Source: Oscillospiraceae bacterium (GTDB taxonomy: Bacteria; Bacillota_A; Clostridia; Oscillospirales; Oscillospiraceae). From it: 64,000 bases of DNA. Under the pieces are notes generated by a model. The model searched no databases. It saw only the letters and a list, made by a program, of their open reading frames with translations, and had not been told where the DNA came from. Both the position numbers and the translations under genes were made by a program. Below, piece by piece: positions 12,280-20,341 of this stretch. Location of the stretch: positions 72,287 to 136,286 of the forward strand of contig SVLP01000003.1 in the NCBI GenBank assembly GCA_015067895.1, written 5' to 3'. How positions within the stretch are numbered: the first letter of the stretch is position 1; each line of letters opens with the position of its first letter.

Positions 12280-12316
12280 GATTTCTTACGTTAACAATGG
12301 CATATTCTCTTTTCAA

Positions 12317-13180
12317 TTAAAAATCCGGGATGAACCGGCTGTCTGCCGCTTCCTCCTCCTGGACGAAGCCCTCCAGGTCGTTGAGGTACATCCAGCTTAA
12401 GACCGCGTCGTATTCCTCGTCGGTGATGCGCCGGTCGAAGGGGGGCATGTCCTTCGTCGCCTCCATAGGGGTGTACTGGCGCATGAGGCTGACCAGGATC
12501 TCGCCGGGGCGGAAATTGTCCCCCAGCCAGTCCAGGACGCGGAGGGAGTTCTCCACCTGGCCCGGCAGGATCAGGTGCCGCACCACCGTGCCCCGCACCA
12601 GTTTTTCTCCCTCCCACTTAGGGGAACCAGTCTGGCGCACCATTTCCCTGATGGCCATTTTTGCAACCGGGAAGTAATTGGCTGCCCCGGAGAGACCCTT
12701 GGCCAGCTCCCGGTCGGCGTATTTCAGGTCGGGCAGGTAGATATCCACCTTTCCCTCCAGCTCCCGCAGGGTCTCCACCCGCTCGTAGCCGCCGCAGTTG
12801 TAGACCACAGGAACCGGCAATTTCGGTTCCAGAGCGGGCAGGATCGTGGGCAGGTAATGGGTGGGGGTCACCAGATCGACGTTCTCCGCGCCATTGGCGA
12901 TCAGCTCCTCCATGACGGCCCGGAGCTGCCTGCTGTCCAGCTCCCGGCCCACGGGATGCTGGGAAATCGCCCGGTTCTGGCAGTAGACGCACCCCAGGGT
13001 ACAGCCGCCGAAGAAGATCGCGCCGCTTTTTCCATTGGGAGCCAGCACCGGCTCCTCCCACTGGTGGAGCATGGTCTTGGCGACCAGTGCCGTACCCGGT
13101 GCACCGCACCAGCCGCGCTCCCCTGCCGAACGGTCAACGCCGCATTTTCTGGGACAGAGGGTGCAATTTGAATAGTCCAT
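12317..13180 (-). CDS. Radical SAM protein of the PflX-like group
   Basis: The 287-residue protein carries the CxxxCxxC cluster motif GGCTLGCVYCQN (C60, C64, C67) that ligates a [4Fe-4S] cluster and SAM. N-terminal Cys pairs (NCTLCPRKC, C6, C9, C13) and C25 resemble those of PflX/AmmeMemoRadiSam-like proteins distantly related to pyruvate formate-lyase activase. The substrate is unknown. No glycyl radical enzyme is nearby. It stands alone, with repeats on both sides. ATG at 13180 is preceded by AGGAACC. Confidence 0.85.
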   Translation of the reverse strand: MDYSNCTLCPRKCGVDRSAGERGWCGAPGTALVAKTMLHQWEEPVLAPNGKSGAIFFGGCTLGCVYCQNRAISQHPVGRELDSRQLRAVMEELIANGAENVDLVTPTHYLPTILPALEPKLPVPVVYNCGGYERVETLRELEGKVDIYLPDLKYADRELAKGLSGAANYFPVAKMAIREMVRQTGSPKWEGEKLVRGTVVRHLILPGQVENSLRVLDWLGDNFRPGEILVSLMRQYTPMEATKDMPPFDRRITDEEYDAVLSWMYLNDLEGFVQEEEAADSRFIPDF

Positions 13181-13198
13181 AGGTTCCTCCGAAAATCT

Positions 13199-13312
13199 CG
13201 GCCCCCTCTCAGAGGGGGCTGTCTGCGCAGCAGACTGGGGGAGTGTCCTTTCGATCAGAACGCACTCCCTCCACCGCTGACGCGGCCCCCCTCCCTCTGA
13301 GAGGAAGGCAAG
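13199..13312. repeat. Palindromic intergenic repeat (CCCCCTCTCAGAGGGGG family)
   Basis: The left end CCCCCTCTCAGAGGGGG forms its own hairpin. The right end CCTCTGAGAGGAAGGCAAG resembles its complement, and CTGGGGGAGTG / CACTCCCTCCA form inner arms. Related fragments occur at 15850-15900, 21878-21935 and 47350-47530, so this is one family dispersed through the window. Confidence 0.65.
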
Positions 13313-13406
13313 TTTGTTTTACCGTATTTTATCACGCCGTTCACCATTGCGCAACGGCAGATTTTATGATAAAATTAAAGTTACTGAATCAAAAGGAGGC
13401 CCCAAC

Positions 13407-13880
13407 ATGCTGATCCGCAGAGCCGAAACCGCCGATATCCCCGAGATCCTGCGCCTGCTGGTGCAGGTGTGCAATGTCCACGCCGCCATCCGGCCTGATA
13501 TTTTCAAGCTGGACGGGCAGAAATACACCGCATCCGAGCTTGCCGAGATTCTCGCCGACGAGCGCCGCCCGGTCTGGTGCGCTCTGGAGGAGGGGAAATT
13601 TCTGGGCTACTGCTTCTGCCAGTGGGAGGAATATCGGGATTCCACTGTCTCCACCGACCGCAAGGAGCTCTACATCGACGACCTGTGCGTGGACGAAGCC
13701 GCCCGGGGTCAGGGCGTGGCGACTGCCCTGTACCGCCATGTCACGGCCTGGGCCAAATCGGAGGGTGCGAACTTCATCACCCTGAACGTCTGGTGCGGCA
13801 ACGACTCTGCCTACCGCTTTTACGAAAAAATGGGCCTGCGGCCCCGGAAGATCACCATGGACGCAGCCCTGGAGGAATGA
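13407..13880 (+). CDS. GNAT-family N-acetyltransferase
   Basis: This 157-residue protein shows the GNAT acetyl-CoA signature in IDDLCVDEAARGQGVATALY (about residues 91-110) and the later NVWCGNDSAYRFYEKMGL strand-helix. The substrate cannot be told from sequence. The start at 13407 is set by AAAGGAGG nine bases before it. The next gene begins one base after its stop, so it is probably co-transcribed with the rRNA methyltransferase. Confidence 0.88.
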   Translation: MLIRRAETADIPEILRLLVQVCNVHAAIRPDIFKLDGQKYTASELAEILADERRPVWCALEEGKFLGYCFCQWEEYRDSTVSTDRKELYIDDLCVDEAARGQGVATALYRHVTAWAKSEGANFITLNVWCGNDSAYRFYEKMGLRPRKITMDAALEE

Positions 13881-13881
13881 A

Positions 13882-15231
13882 ATGCTGAACAAGAATCAAA
13901 TCTACACCGCCGAGATCGTGGACTACACCAGCGAAGGCCAGGGCGTTGCCAAAATCGAGGGCTGCGCCGTCTTCGTGCCCAATGCCATCGCGGGCGAGGT
14001 CTGCGAGATCCGCATCGAAAAAGTGGGAAAAACCTGGGCGGCGGGCAAGATCGTGAAGATCCTCGAAAAATCCCCCCACCGGATCAACCGGGCCTGCCCC
14101 GTGGCGAAGCTCTGCGGCGGCTGCGACTTCCACCACATGGACTACGAGGAGGAATCAAGGCTCAAGATGGAGCGGGTGCGTACTTGTCTGAACCGCATGG
14201 CGGGCGAAGCCTTGGAGTCCATCCCCATGCATCCCGCCCCCGACACCACCTGCTACCGCAACAAGGCCCAGTACCCCGTATCCGTCCACAAGAATCGCGC
14301 CTACGCGGGCTTTTTCAAGGCGGGCACCCATCAGGTCATCGAAAACGACCGCTGCCTGATCCTGCCGCCGGAAGCCGACCGGGTCAAGGAACTGGTGATC
14401 GACTGGATGAACCAGTACCGCATCACCGTCTACGACGAGACCACCCACCGTGGGCTCATCCGCCACATCTACGTCCGCCGGGGCGCTGTCAGCGGCCAGG
14501 TGCTGGTGTGCCTGGTGGCCAACGGGCGGAAGCTGAACCGGATCCCCGAGCTGATCGAGCGTCTGAAGACCGTCCCGGGCTTCGCCACCCTGGTACTGAG
14601 CGTCAACACCCGGCCCGGCAACGCCATCCTGGGCGATGAATTCATCACCCTTTACGGAAAGGGCTGGATCGAGGACACCCTCTGCGGGCTCACCTTCCGG
14701 CTCTCCCCCCGCTCCTTCTATCAGATCAACCACGACCAGACGGAAAAGCTCTACAACGCCGCCATCACCGCCGCCGGGATCACCAAGGAGGACACCGTCC
14801 TCGACCTCTACTGCGGCGTGGGCACCATCACCCTGGCCATGAGCCGTGCAGCGGGCAAGGTCATCGGCGTGGAGGTCATCCCCCAGGCCGTGGAAGACGC
14901 CAAGGACAACGCCAAACGCAACGGCGTCACCAACGCCGAGTTCCTCTGCGCCGACGCAGGCGCGGCTGCTCTGGAGCTGGAAAAACAGGGTGTGAAAGCC
15001 GACGTGGTGGTGGTCGATCCGCCCCGGAAGGGTCTGAACGCCGATGCCATCGAAGCCATCGCCCGCTTCGCCCCGAGACGGCTGGTGTACGTGTCCTGTG
15101 ACCCGGCCACCCTGGCAAGGGATGTGGGATTGCTGAAGGAGAAGGGCTTCCGCTTGCAGAACGCACAGGCATTTGATCTGTTCCCCCGGTGTGCGCATGT
15201 AGAGAGTGTTGTAACGATGGTTCAGAAATAA
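13882..15231 (+). CDS. rlmD: 23S rRNA (uracil-5-)-methyltransferase, RlmD/RlmCD type
   Basis: The 449-residue enzyme begins with a TRAM RNA-binding domain (about 5-60). Cluster cysteines C72, C78 and C81 (CPVAKLCGGC) follow, with a fourth Cys near residue 158. The SAM-binding motif is VLDLYCGVGTITL (about 309-321) and the catalytic Cys is C406 in YVSCDPATLARD. It converts uridine in 23S rRNA to 5-methyluridine. Which of U747 and U1939 is the target cannot be decided. In Bacillota one enzyme may do both. Confidence 0.9.
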   Translation: MLNKNQIYTAEIVDYTSEGQGVAKIEGCAVFVPNAIAGEVCEIRIEKVGKTWAAGKIVKILEKSPHRINRACPVAKLCGGCDFHHMDYEEESRLKMERVRTCLNRMAGEALESIPMHPAPDTTCYRNKAQYPVSVHKNRAYAGFFKAGTHQVIENDRCLILPPEADRVKELVIDWMNQYRITVYDETTHRGLIRHIYVRRGAVSGQVLVCLVANGRKLNRIPELIERLKTVPGFATLVLSVNTRPGNAILGDEFITLYGKGWIEDTLCGLTFRLSPRSFYQINHDQTEKLYNAAITAAGITKEDTVLDLYCGVGTITLAMSRAAGKVIGVEVIPQAVEDAKDNAKRNGVTNAEFLCADAGAAALELEKQGVKADVVVVDPPRKGLNADAIEAIARFAPRRLVYVSCDPATLARDVGLLKEKGFRLQNAQAFDLFPRCAHVESVVTMVQK

Positions 15232-15245
15232 CGGAGGTGTCCGTA

Positions 15246-15611
15246 ATGAATGACTGGAGACTGCGGGGGCAGGAGGATTATCTGTCCAATGCAACGTTGT
15301 ATCGGGTGAAGTTCCCGGAATTCTGGCAGCTTGCATACGAATCCAAAAACCTATTTTATCAAAAAATAGCCAACAAAGCCGATGCGCATGTAAAAAGAAC
15401 CGGCAAAGGTGCAGAATTTCTCGATGGAGAAGAAGTCCGGCATTTCTGGCATGAACACTGCGAATTCTGCTGGGAAAAGGCATATACTGACAAAGTCTGC
15501 GAATTCTACTGCACGGAAGATTTCTTTTATTGGATATGTGCTGAGTGCTTTCACGATTTTGCCGACCAGTTTCATTGGAATGTGAAGCCTGTCGAAGACT
15601 TGTTGAGATAA
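15246..15611 (+). CDS. Hypothetical protein with two CxxC pairs
   Basis: This 121-residue protein starts at 15246 behind GGAGGTG. Two Cys pairs, CEFCWEK (about residues 70-76) and CAECFHDF (about 99-106), with nearby His residues, suggest a small zinc site. Aromatic residues are frequent. I recognise no family. It follows rlmD by 14 bases and ends at its own terminator, so it likely shares the transcript. Its AT content is higher than that of its neighbours, which may indicate more recent acquisition. Confidence 0.65.
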   Translation: MNDWRLRGQEDYLSNATLYRVKFPEFWQLAYESKNLFYQKIANKADAHVKRTGKGAEFLDGEEVRHFWHEHCEFCWEKAYTDKVCEFYCTEDFFYWICAECFHDFADQFHWNVKPVEDLLR

Positions 15612-15646
15612 CTGAATGATACATGCATTCGTTGTTGCGATCCGTA

Positions 15647-15675
15647 GGGAACGGCCTATGTGCCGTTCCCTTTTT
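15647..15675 (+). terminator. Terminator after the CxxC protein gene
   Basis: GGGAACGGC pairs with GCCGTTCCC and is followed by TTTTT. The stem sequence is nearly the same as an arm of the mobile element at 12000-12192, suggesting that a repeat fragment serves as terminator. Confidence 0.8.
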
Positions 15676-15689
15676 GCGCACTCCCCGGC

Positions 15690-15791
15690 TGTCATTGCGA
15701 GGCCGCAGGCCGTGGCAATCTCCTGGAACCATGTACGGATACCAACGCAGTACCAGGAGATTGCCACGTCGCTTCGCTCCTCGCAATGACA
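15690..15791. repeat. 102-bp palindromic repeat (TGTCATTGCGAGG family), copy 1
   Basis: The ends TGTCATTGCGAGG and CCTCGCAATGACA are inverted, and GGCAATCTCCTGG pairs with CCAGGAGATTGCC. A diverged copy lies at 37562-37664. Elements of this kind are widespread in bacterial intergenic regions and code for nothing. Confidence 0.85.
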
Positions 15792-15844
15792 GTGGTGGGC
15801 GGGAGCTGGTTCTCCTGATGGAGCATGGACGGTATCTCCGGAAG

Positions 15845-15895
15845 GAACCCCCTCAGTCAGCAAGCGACAGCTCCCCCGCGCATGGCGCAGGGGAG
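15845..15895. repeat. Short palindromic repeat fragment
   Basis: CCCCCTCAGTCAGC...GACAGCTCCCCC followed by GCGCATGGCGC and GGGGAGCC resembles the family at 13199-13312. It fills the space between the larger repeat and the fba terminator. Confidence 0.5.
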
Positions 15896-15896
15896 C

Positions 15897-15928
15897 CTAA
15901 AAATGCCGCACCCATGTGGGTGCGGCAT
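15897..15928 (-). terminator. Terminator of fba
   Basis: A perfect 12-bp stem (ATGCCGCACCCA / TGGGTGCGGCAT) is followed, on the minus strand, by TTTTTA. It lies just downstream of the fba stop codon. Confidence 0.9.
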
Positions 15929-15950
15929 CTTGTGATAAAAGGATGAGCGA

Positions 15951-16889
15951 TTAGGCCTTGCCGGCGCAGCCCAGGACGTTGACCAGCTTGTGGCGAACCA
16001 GTTCCTTGATGTTGGCGCGGGCGGGCTTCAGGTACTCACGGGGATCGAACTTGTCGGGATGCTCGGCGTAGAACTTACGGATGGTGCCGGTCATGGCCAG
16101 ACGCAGGTCGGAGTCGATGTTGATCTTGCAGACAGCCAGCTCAGCAGCGTGACGCAGCTGCTCCTCGGGAACGCCGATGGCGCCGGGCATCTTGCCGCCG
16201 TAGGTGTTGACCATCTCGACGTACTCCTGGGGAACGGAGGAGGAGCCGTGCAGGACGATGGGGAAGCCGGGCAGCTTGGCGATGATCTCCTCCAGGATGT
16301 CGAAGCGCAGCTGGGGGTTGGTGCCGGGCTTGAACTTGTAAGCACCGTGGGAGGTGCCGATGGCGATGGCCAGGGAGTCACAGCCGGTACGGGCGACGAA
16401 CTCCTCGACCTCCTCGGGACGGGTGTAGTGAGCCTTGTCGGCATCGACGGAAACCTCGTCCTCAACACCGGCCAGAGCGCCCAGCTCAGCCTCAACGACG
16501 ACACCGCGCTCGTGGGCGTACTCGACGACCTTACGGGTGATCTCGATGTTCTCCTCGAAGGGCTTGCTGGAAGCGTCGATCATGACGGAGGTGAAGCCGC
16601 CGTCGATGCAGCTCTTGCAGGTCTCGAAGGAATCGCCGTGATCCAGGTGCAGGGCGATGGGGATCTCGGGGCACTCGATGACAGCGGCCTCGACCAGCTT
16701 CACCAGGTAGGTGTGGTTGGCGTAGGCGCGGGCACCCTTGGAAACCTGCAGAATGACAGGAGCCTTCTCCTCCTTGCAGGCCTCAGTGATGGCCTGCACG
16801 ATCTCCATGTTGTTGACGTTGAAAGCACCGATGGCGTAGCCGCCGTCGTAGGCCTTCTTGAACATCTCAGTAGTATTAACCAGAGGCAT
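15951..16889 (-). CDS. fba: Class II fructose-1,6-bisphosphate aldolase
   Basis: The 312-residue enzyme cleaves fructose-1,6-bisphosphate to DHAP and glyceraldehyde-3-phosphate. Zinc and active-site residues are seen in HLDHGDSFETCK (about residues 80-91), in ELGALAGVED and in VLHGSSSVPQE. The start at 16889 has AGAAAGG nine bases upstream. The in-frame ATG at 16898 abuts that site. It is transcribed away from pfp, whose product makes its substrate, so the two genes form a divergent glycolytic pair. Confidence 0.95.
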   Translation of the reverse strand: MPLVNTTEMFKKAYDGGYAIGAFNVNNMEIVQAITEACKEEKAPVILQVSKGARAYANHTYLVKLVEAAVIECPEIPIALHLDHGDSFETCKSCIDGGFTSVMIDASSKPFEENIEITRKVVEYAHERGVVVEAELGALAGVEDEVSVDADKAHYTRPEEVEEFVARTGCDSLAIAIGTSHGAYKFKPGTNPQLRFDILEEIIAKLPGFPIVLHGSSSVPQEYVEMVNTYGGKMPGAIGVPEEQLRHAAELAVCKINIDSDLRLAMTGTIRKFYAEHPDKFDPREYLKPARANIKELVRHKLVNVLGCAGKA

Positions 16890-16943
16890 AGGAATCATCC
16901 TTTCTAAAATTAGCGGAAGGGACTTCCGCATTGATTCGATAGT

Positions 16944-16971
16944 ATTATATCATATTCCCAGAGATTTTCAA
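16944..16971 (-). promoter_or_regulatory. Promoter of fba
   Basis: On the minus strand TTGAAA (16966-16971) and TATAAT (16944-16949) are 16 bases apart, about 55 bases before the fba start. Confidence 0.7.
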
Positions 16972-16980
16972 TAATAATAT

Positions 16981-17009
16981 TTGCAATTTTCTAAATTGCA
17001 TGATATAAT
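16981..17009 (+). promoter_or_regulatory. Promoter of pfp
   Basis: TTGCAA (16981-16986) and consensus TATAAT (17004-17009) with 17-base spacing. The predicted transcript has a 5' leader of about 135 bases. Confidence 0.8.
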
Positions 17010-17030
17010 TTCGATGCGTGGATTTGCAGA

Positions 17031-17102
17031 ATTGGCAAAACGCACCAGAAAATGTAATTTTATACAGTTTTTTACTGGGTAATTTTGCCAATCACTGTTT
17101 TT
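17031..17102 (+). promoter_or_regulatory. Inverted repeat and T run in the pfp leader
   Basis: ATTGGCAAAA (17031-17040) and TTTTGCCAAT (17083-17092) are perfect inverted repeats, and a six-T run follows at 17097-17102. The structure resembles an attenuator or long-range stem within the untranslated leader. No known riboswitch class is recognised. Confidence 0.4.
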
Positions 17103-17150
17103 TCTCCCCCATCATCCATTCATCATCAACTGTAAGGAGTGTTTTTAACC

Positions 17151-18809
17151 ATGAAACTGTCCCCTCTTCAGATCGCCAGATATCAGTACAATCCCAAGCT
17201 GCCCGGCATGCTGAGAAACGGCATCGCTGAGATCTCCGTCCGCAACGGCGGCGCTACCCAGTCCGTCGCTGACCAGGAGAAGATCGCTGCCCTGTTCCCC
17301 AACACCTACGGCAAGAACGAGATCATCTTCGAGAAGGGTGTCAACACCTCTGAGGCCCGCAAGCTCACCGTCGGCGTCATCCTGTCCGGCGGCCAGGCTC
17401 CCGGCGGCCACAACGTCATCTCCGGCCTGTACGACTCCCTGAAGGCCATCAACCCCGAGAACGTCCTGATCGGCTTCAAGGGCGGCCCCTCCGGCCTGCT
17501 GGAGAACGACTTCATCGTCTTCGACGACGAGTATATCAACGCCTACCGCAACACCGGCGGCTTCGACATCATCGGCTCCGGCCGCACCAAGCTGGAGACT
17601 GAGGAGCAGTTCGCCATCGTGGTCGAGAACTGCAAGACCCACGGCGTCAACGCCATCGTCATCATCGGCGGCGACGACTCCAACACCAACGCTGCTGTCC
17701 TGGCTGAGTACTGCGCTGCCCGCAACACCGGCATCCAGGTCATCGGCTGCCCCAAGACCATCGACGGCGACCTGAAGAACGAGGACATCGAGTGCTCCTT
17801 CGGCTTCGACACCGCCACCAAGACCTACTCCGAGATCATCGGCAACATCCAGCGCGATGCCAACTCCGCCAAGAAGTACTGGCACTTCGTCAAGGTCATG
17901 GGCCGTTCCGCTTCCCACGTGGCTCTGGAGTGCGCTCTGGAGACCCAGCCCAACATCTGCCTGATCGGTGAGGAAGTCGCCGCCAAGAAGATGTCCCTGG
18001 CTCAGGTCGCCGACCAGATCGCCGACTCCGTCGCGATGCGCGCCGCCAAGGGCTGGAACTTCGGTGTTGCCATCATCCCCGAGGGCATCGTCGAGTTCGT
18101 TCCCGAGTTCTCCGTGCTGATCGCCGAGATCAACGAGCTGCTGGCCGGTGCCAAGGCCGACGCCTTCAACGCCCTGCCCTCCTGGGACGAGAAGTACGCC
18201 TTCATCAAGGCCGGCCTGACTGAGGCTTCCTTCGGTGTCTTCGACATCCTGCCCCAGAACATCCAGCAGCAGCTGTTCCTGGAGCGCGATCCCCACGGCA
18301 ACGTTCAGGTCTCCCTGATCGAGTCCGAGAAGCTGTTCTCCGCCCTGGTCAAGGACAACCTGGCCGCCCGCAAGGCTGCCGGTACCTACAACGGCAAGTT
18401 CTCCGCTCTGCATCACTTCCTGGGCTACGAAGGCCGCTGCGCTTTCCCCTCCAACTTCGATGCTGACTACTGCTACGCCCTGGGCTACAACGCCGCCATG
18501 CTGATCCAGTACGGCGTCACCGGCTACCTGTCCAAGGTCTCCAACCTGTCCAAGCCCGCTGAGGAGTGGGTCGCCGGCGGCATGCCCATCACCAAGATGA
18601 TGAACATCGAGCGCCGCCACGGTGCCGACAAGCCCGTCATCCGCAAGGCTCTGGTGGAGCTGGAGGGTGCTCCCTTCAAGTTCTTCTGCGAGCATCGCGA
18701 CGAGTGGGCAGTTGAGACCTGCTACCTGTACCCCGGTGCCATCCAGTACTACGGCCCCACCGAGGTCTGCGACCTGACCACCCGCACCCTGGCTCTGGAG
18801 AAGGCCTAA
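17151..18809 (+). CDS. pfp: Diphosphate-fructose-6-phosphate 1-phosphotransferase (PPi-PFK)
   Basis: The 552-residue enzyme phosphorylates fructose-6-phosphate with pyrophosphate, reversibly. GGDDSN (173-178) has the second Asp that marks PPi-dependent enzymes, where ATP enzymes have Gly. [10 protein letters not shown] (201-210) gives the catalytic Asp and the PPi-type Lys. The length fits the long PFP group. The start at 17151 follows AAGGAG. Strong C-ending codon bias and a consensus promoter suggest high expression, with PPi saving ATP in glycolysis. Confidence 0.95.
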   Translation: MKLSPLQIARYQYNPKLPGMLRNGIAEISVRNGGATQSVADQEKIAALFPNTYGKNEIIFEKGVNTSEARKLTVGVILSGGQAPGGHNVISGLYDSLKAINPENVLIGFKGGPSGLLENDFIVFDDEYINAYRNTGGFDIIGSGRTKLETEEQFAIVVENCKTHGVNAIVIIGGDDSNTNAAVLAEYCAARNTGIQVIGCPKTIDGDLKNEDIECSFGFDTATKTYSEIIGNIQRDANSAKKYWHFVKVMGRSASHVALECALETQPNICLIGEEVAAKKMSLAQVADQIADSVAMRAAKGWNFGVAIIPEGIVEFVPEFSVLIAEINELLAGAKADAFNALPSWDEKYAFIKAGLTEASFGVFDILPQNIQQQLFLERDPHGNVQVSLIESEKLFSALVKDNLAARKAAGTYNGKFSALHHFLGYEGRCAFPSNFDADYCYALGYNAAMLIQYGVTGYLSKVSNLSKPAEEWVAGGMPITKMMNIERRHGADKPVIRKALVELEGAPFKFFCEHRDEWAVETCYLYPGAIQYYGPTEVCDLTTRTLALEKA

Positions 18810-18830
18810 GCGCTCATATCGCTAATGTTT

Positions 18831-18862
18831 GGAGCCTGCCCTTTGGGGCAGGCTCCGTTTTG
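18831..18862 (+). terminator. Terminator of pfp
   Basis: GGAGCCTGCCC pairs with GGGCAGGCTCC and is followed by GTTTTG. Confidence 0.85.
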
Positions 18863-18864
18863 CG

Positions 18865-19068
18865 TCATATGGTGCGGTTCATCAATTGCTGATACAATTC
18901 TCCCAGAATCCTTTTCCGTTCTTCCCGGTCTTCAAGCGGCAGTGATAAGAACAGCATTTCCTCCTTCGGAAACAGCTCTCCATACCGATTCAACAGTCTC
19001 AGCACGACCGCGTTTAGCTCCCGCTCCCCTGCTCTGTCGATCATCTCCAGCAGTTCTCTCTGCTCCAT
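18865..19068 (-). CDS. Small hypothetical protein
   Basis: Starting at 19068 (GAGGTGG upstream) this gives 67 residues, mostly predicted helix and rich in Leu, Glu and Arg (for example LLEMIDRAGERELNAVVLRL). It is transcribed away from the XRE regulator at 19159, with only about 90 bases between the starts, so the regulator may control it. No family is recognised. It could be a small antitoxin-like or accessory protein, but there is no direct evidence. Confidence 0.6.
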   Translation of the reverse strand: MEQRELLEMIDRAGERELNAVVLRLLNRYGELFPKEEMLFLSLPLEDREERKRILGELYQQLMNRTI

Positions 19069-19158
19069 TTGCACCACCTCGTCCTTATTATAGACGTTTA
19101 CTATCTAATTCGCAATAGATTTTTTCCGTCTATGATAAAGTAACTCCGGGTGATGCAT

Positions 19159-19389
19159 ATGGAACTGTCATTTGGTGAAAAGCTGAAGCTCCTCCGAGAG
19201 GAGCAGGAACTGAACCAGACGGAGCTTGGACAGAAAGTGAATATGACCCAGCGTAAGATTTCCTATCTGGAGCGGGGTAAATATGAGCCAAGTCTGGAGG
19301 ATATCAAAGCAATTTGTCTCTATTTCCACGTATCCGCTGACTATCTGCTGGGCTTTCCGAAGGCACTCCCCTATCCCAAACGCCGATAA
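19159..19389 (+). CDS. XRE-family helix-turn-helix regulator
   Basis: The 76-residue protein is almost entirely one HTH domain: FGEKLKLLREEQELNQTELG, then QRKISYLERGKYEPSLEDI and VSADYLLGF. These match the Cro/CI type. Possible starts are GTG 19150, ATG 19153 and ATG 19159. The last gives the usual distance to the domain and follows GGGTGA. The space to the divergent small gene contains TAGACG and CGTCTA inverted half sites about 40 bases apart, a possible operator. Confidence 0.85.
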   Translation: MELSFGEKLKLLREEQELNQTELGQKVNMTQRKISYLERGKYEPSLEDIKAICLYFHVSADYLLGFPKALPYPKRR

Positions 19390-19427
19390 AAACTCCGCTA
19401 TGAATGACCATAGCGGAGTTTCCGTTT
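19390..19427 (+). terminator. Terminator after the XRE regulator
   Basis: AAACTCCGCTATG pairs with CATAGCGGAGTTT and is followed by CCGTTTT. It overlaps the end of the converging minus-strand gene. Confidence 0.85.
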
Positions 19428-19744
19428 TATTCTTCCTCAAACACAAAAGACGCGTTGAAAAAGGCCTCGTTCAGCTCGCTTGCCTGGGCATGATCCCGGT
19501 AGCGGACGAAGAACCGCACCCGCTGGGGGATGCCGGTGCGCTTGACCTGACCCGCGCCGTAGACATTGCGCTCCAAAAATTCGATGCCGTTATCCGTCAG
19601 AATGTCCCGCAGAGCCTGCGTCCACAGGAATTCCGGCTCCGTCAGGAAGCAGAAATCCTCGGAGGTCGGCTGCCGCAGGTCTTTCCGGCCGCAGCCGGGG
19701 CATTTCTCCCGGTAGACCAGCCGATTACAGCGTTCACAGTACAT
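19427..19744 (-). CDS. Zinc-ribbon protein with DUF2007-like C-terminal part
   Basis: The start at 19744 (GAGGTG six bases upstream) gives 105 residues. CERCNRLVYREKCPGCG (C3, C6, C15, C18) is a zinc ribbon. The remainder, beginning EPEFLWTQALRDILTDNGIEF, resembles DUF2007, a small alpha/beta domain of proposed signalling role; that match is tentative. It lies ten bases after the nitroreductase stop and is probably co-transcribed with it. Confidence 0.7.
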   Translation of the reverse strand: MYCERCNRLVYREKCPGCGRKDLRQPTSEDFCFLTEPEFLWTQALRDILTDNGIEFLERNVYGAGQVKRTGIPQRVRFFVRYRDHAQASELNEAFFNASFVFEEE

Positions 19745-19754
19745 ACCGATCACC

Positions 19755-20288
19755 TCAGCCCAGGAAGCGAACCAGCTCGCCCAGCTCCTTGCGCTTCTTC
19801 GCCCGGAGCTTGTCGCCCTCGGCGGCGTAGCCCAGGGTGATGACCAGCCGGGTGGCGGAATTGGTGCCGCAGGCCGCGCGGACTTTCTCGTCATCGAACC
19901 AGCCCAGAATGCAGGTGGACAGCCCCTGGGCGGTGGCCTCAGCGGTCAGGTAGGCGGTCATAATGCCGATGTCGATGGAGCGGTAGTCGTTGCCCTTGAC
20001 CTTGGCACCCAGGGCGGCGGACTTGACATAGGCACCCTCGCTGACGACGATGCACACGGGAGCCTGAACGGCGAACTTGTTCATGCCGCCAAGCCCTCGG
20101 GTCAGCAGAGCCACCTCCTTGGCCTTCTCGCCGGTGCAGACGGTGAGCACATAGGGCTGGCCGTTGCAGGCGGAGGGGGCGATCTGGGCGGCCTCCAGGA
20201 CACGCTGGAGCTTCTCCGGCTCCACGGCTCTGGCTTCATCGTAGGCGCGGCAGCTCTGCCGCTGCTGTGCGATCTCCATAAAATCCAT
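19755..20288 (-). CDS. Nitroreductase family protein
   Basis: The start at 20288, with AGGAGG upstream, gives 177 residues, the usual size for a small FMN-dependent nitroreductase. The N-terminal QQRQSCRAYD matches the FMN phosphate-binding Arg-Ser-Arg pattern, and APSACNGQPY the following conserved loop. STCILGWFDDEKVR and LGYAAEG are also typical. The natural substrate is not known. It lies downstream of the foldase gene but is separated from it by a terminator. Confidence 0.88.
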   Translation of the reverse strand: MDFMEIAQQRQSCRAYDEARAVEPEKLQRVLEAAQIAPSACNGQPYVLTVCTGEKAKEVALLTRGLGGMNKFAVQAPVCIVVSEGAYVKSAALGAKVKGNDYRSIDIGIMTAYLTAEATAQGLSTCILGWFDDEKVRAACGTNSATRLVITLGYAAEGDKLRAKKRKELGELVRFLG

Positions 20289-20306
20289 AAAAATCCTCCT
20301 CATTCC

Positions 20307-20335
20307 AAAAAAGGGACATCTTGCGATGTCCCTTT
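20307..20335 (-). terminator. Terminator of the foldase gene
   Basis: On the minus strand AAAGGGACATC pairs with GATGTCCCTTT, with TTTTTT at its end, directly after the stop at 20342. Confidence 0.9.
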
Positions 20336-20341
20336 CGTTGT

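Noticed and set aside
15612..15950. A plus-strand coding frame through the repeats before fba
   Set aside because: It is made entirely of palindromic repeats and terminators, with no ribosome site.
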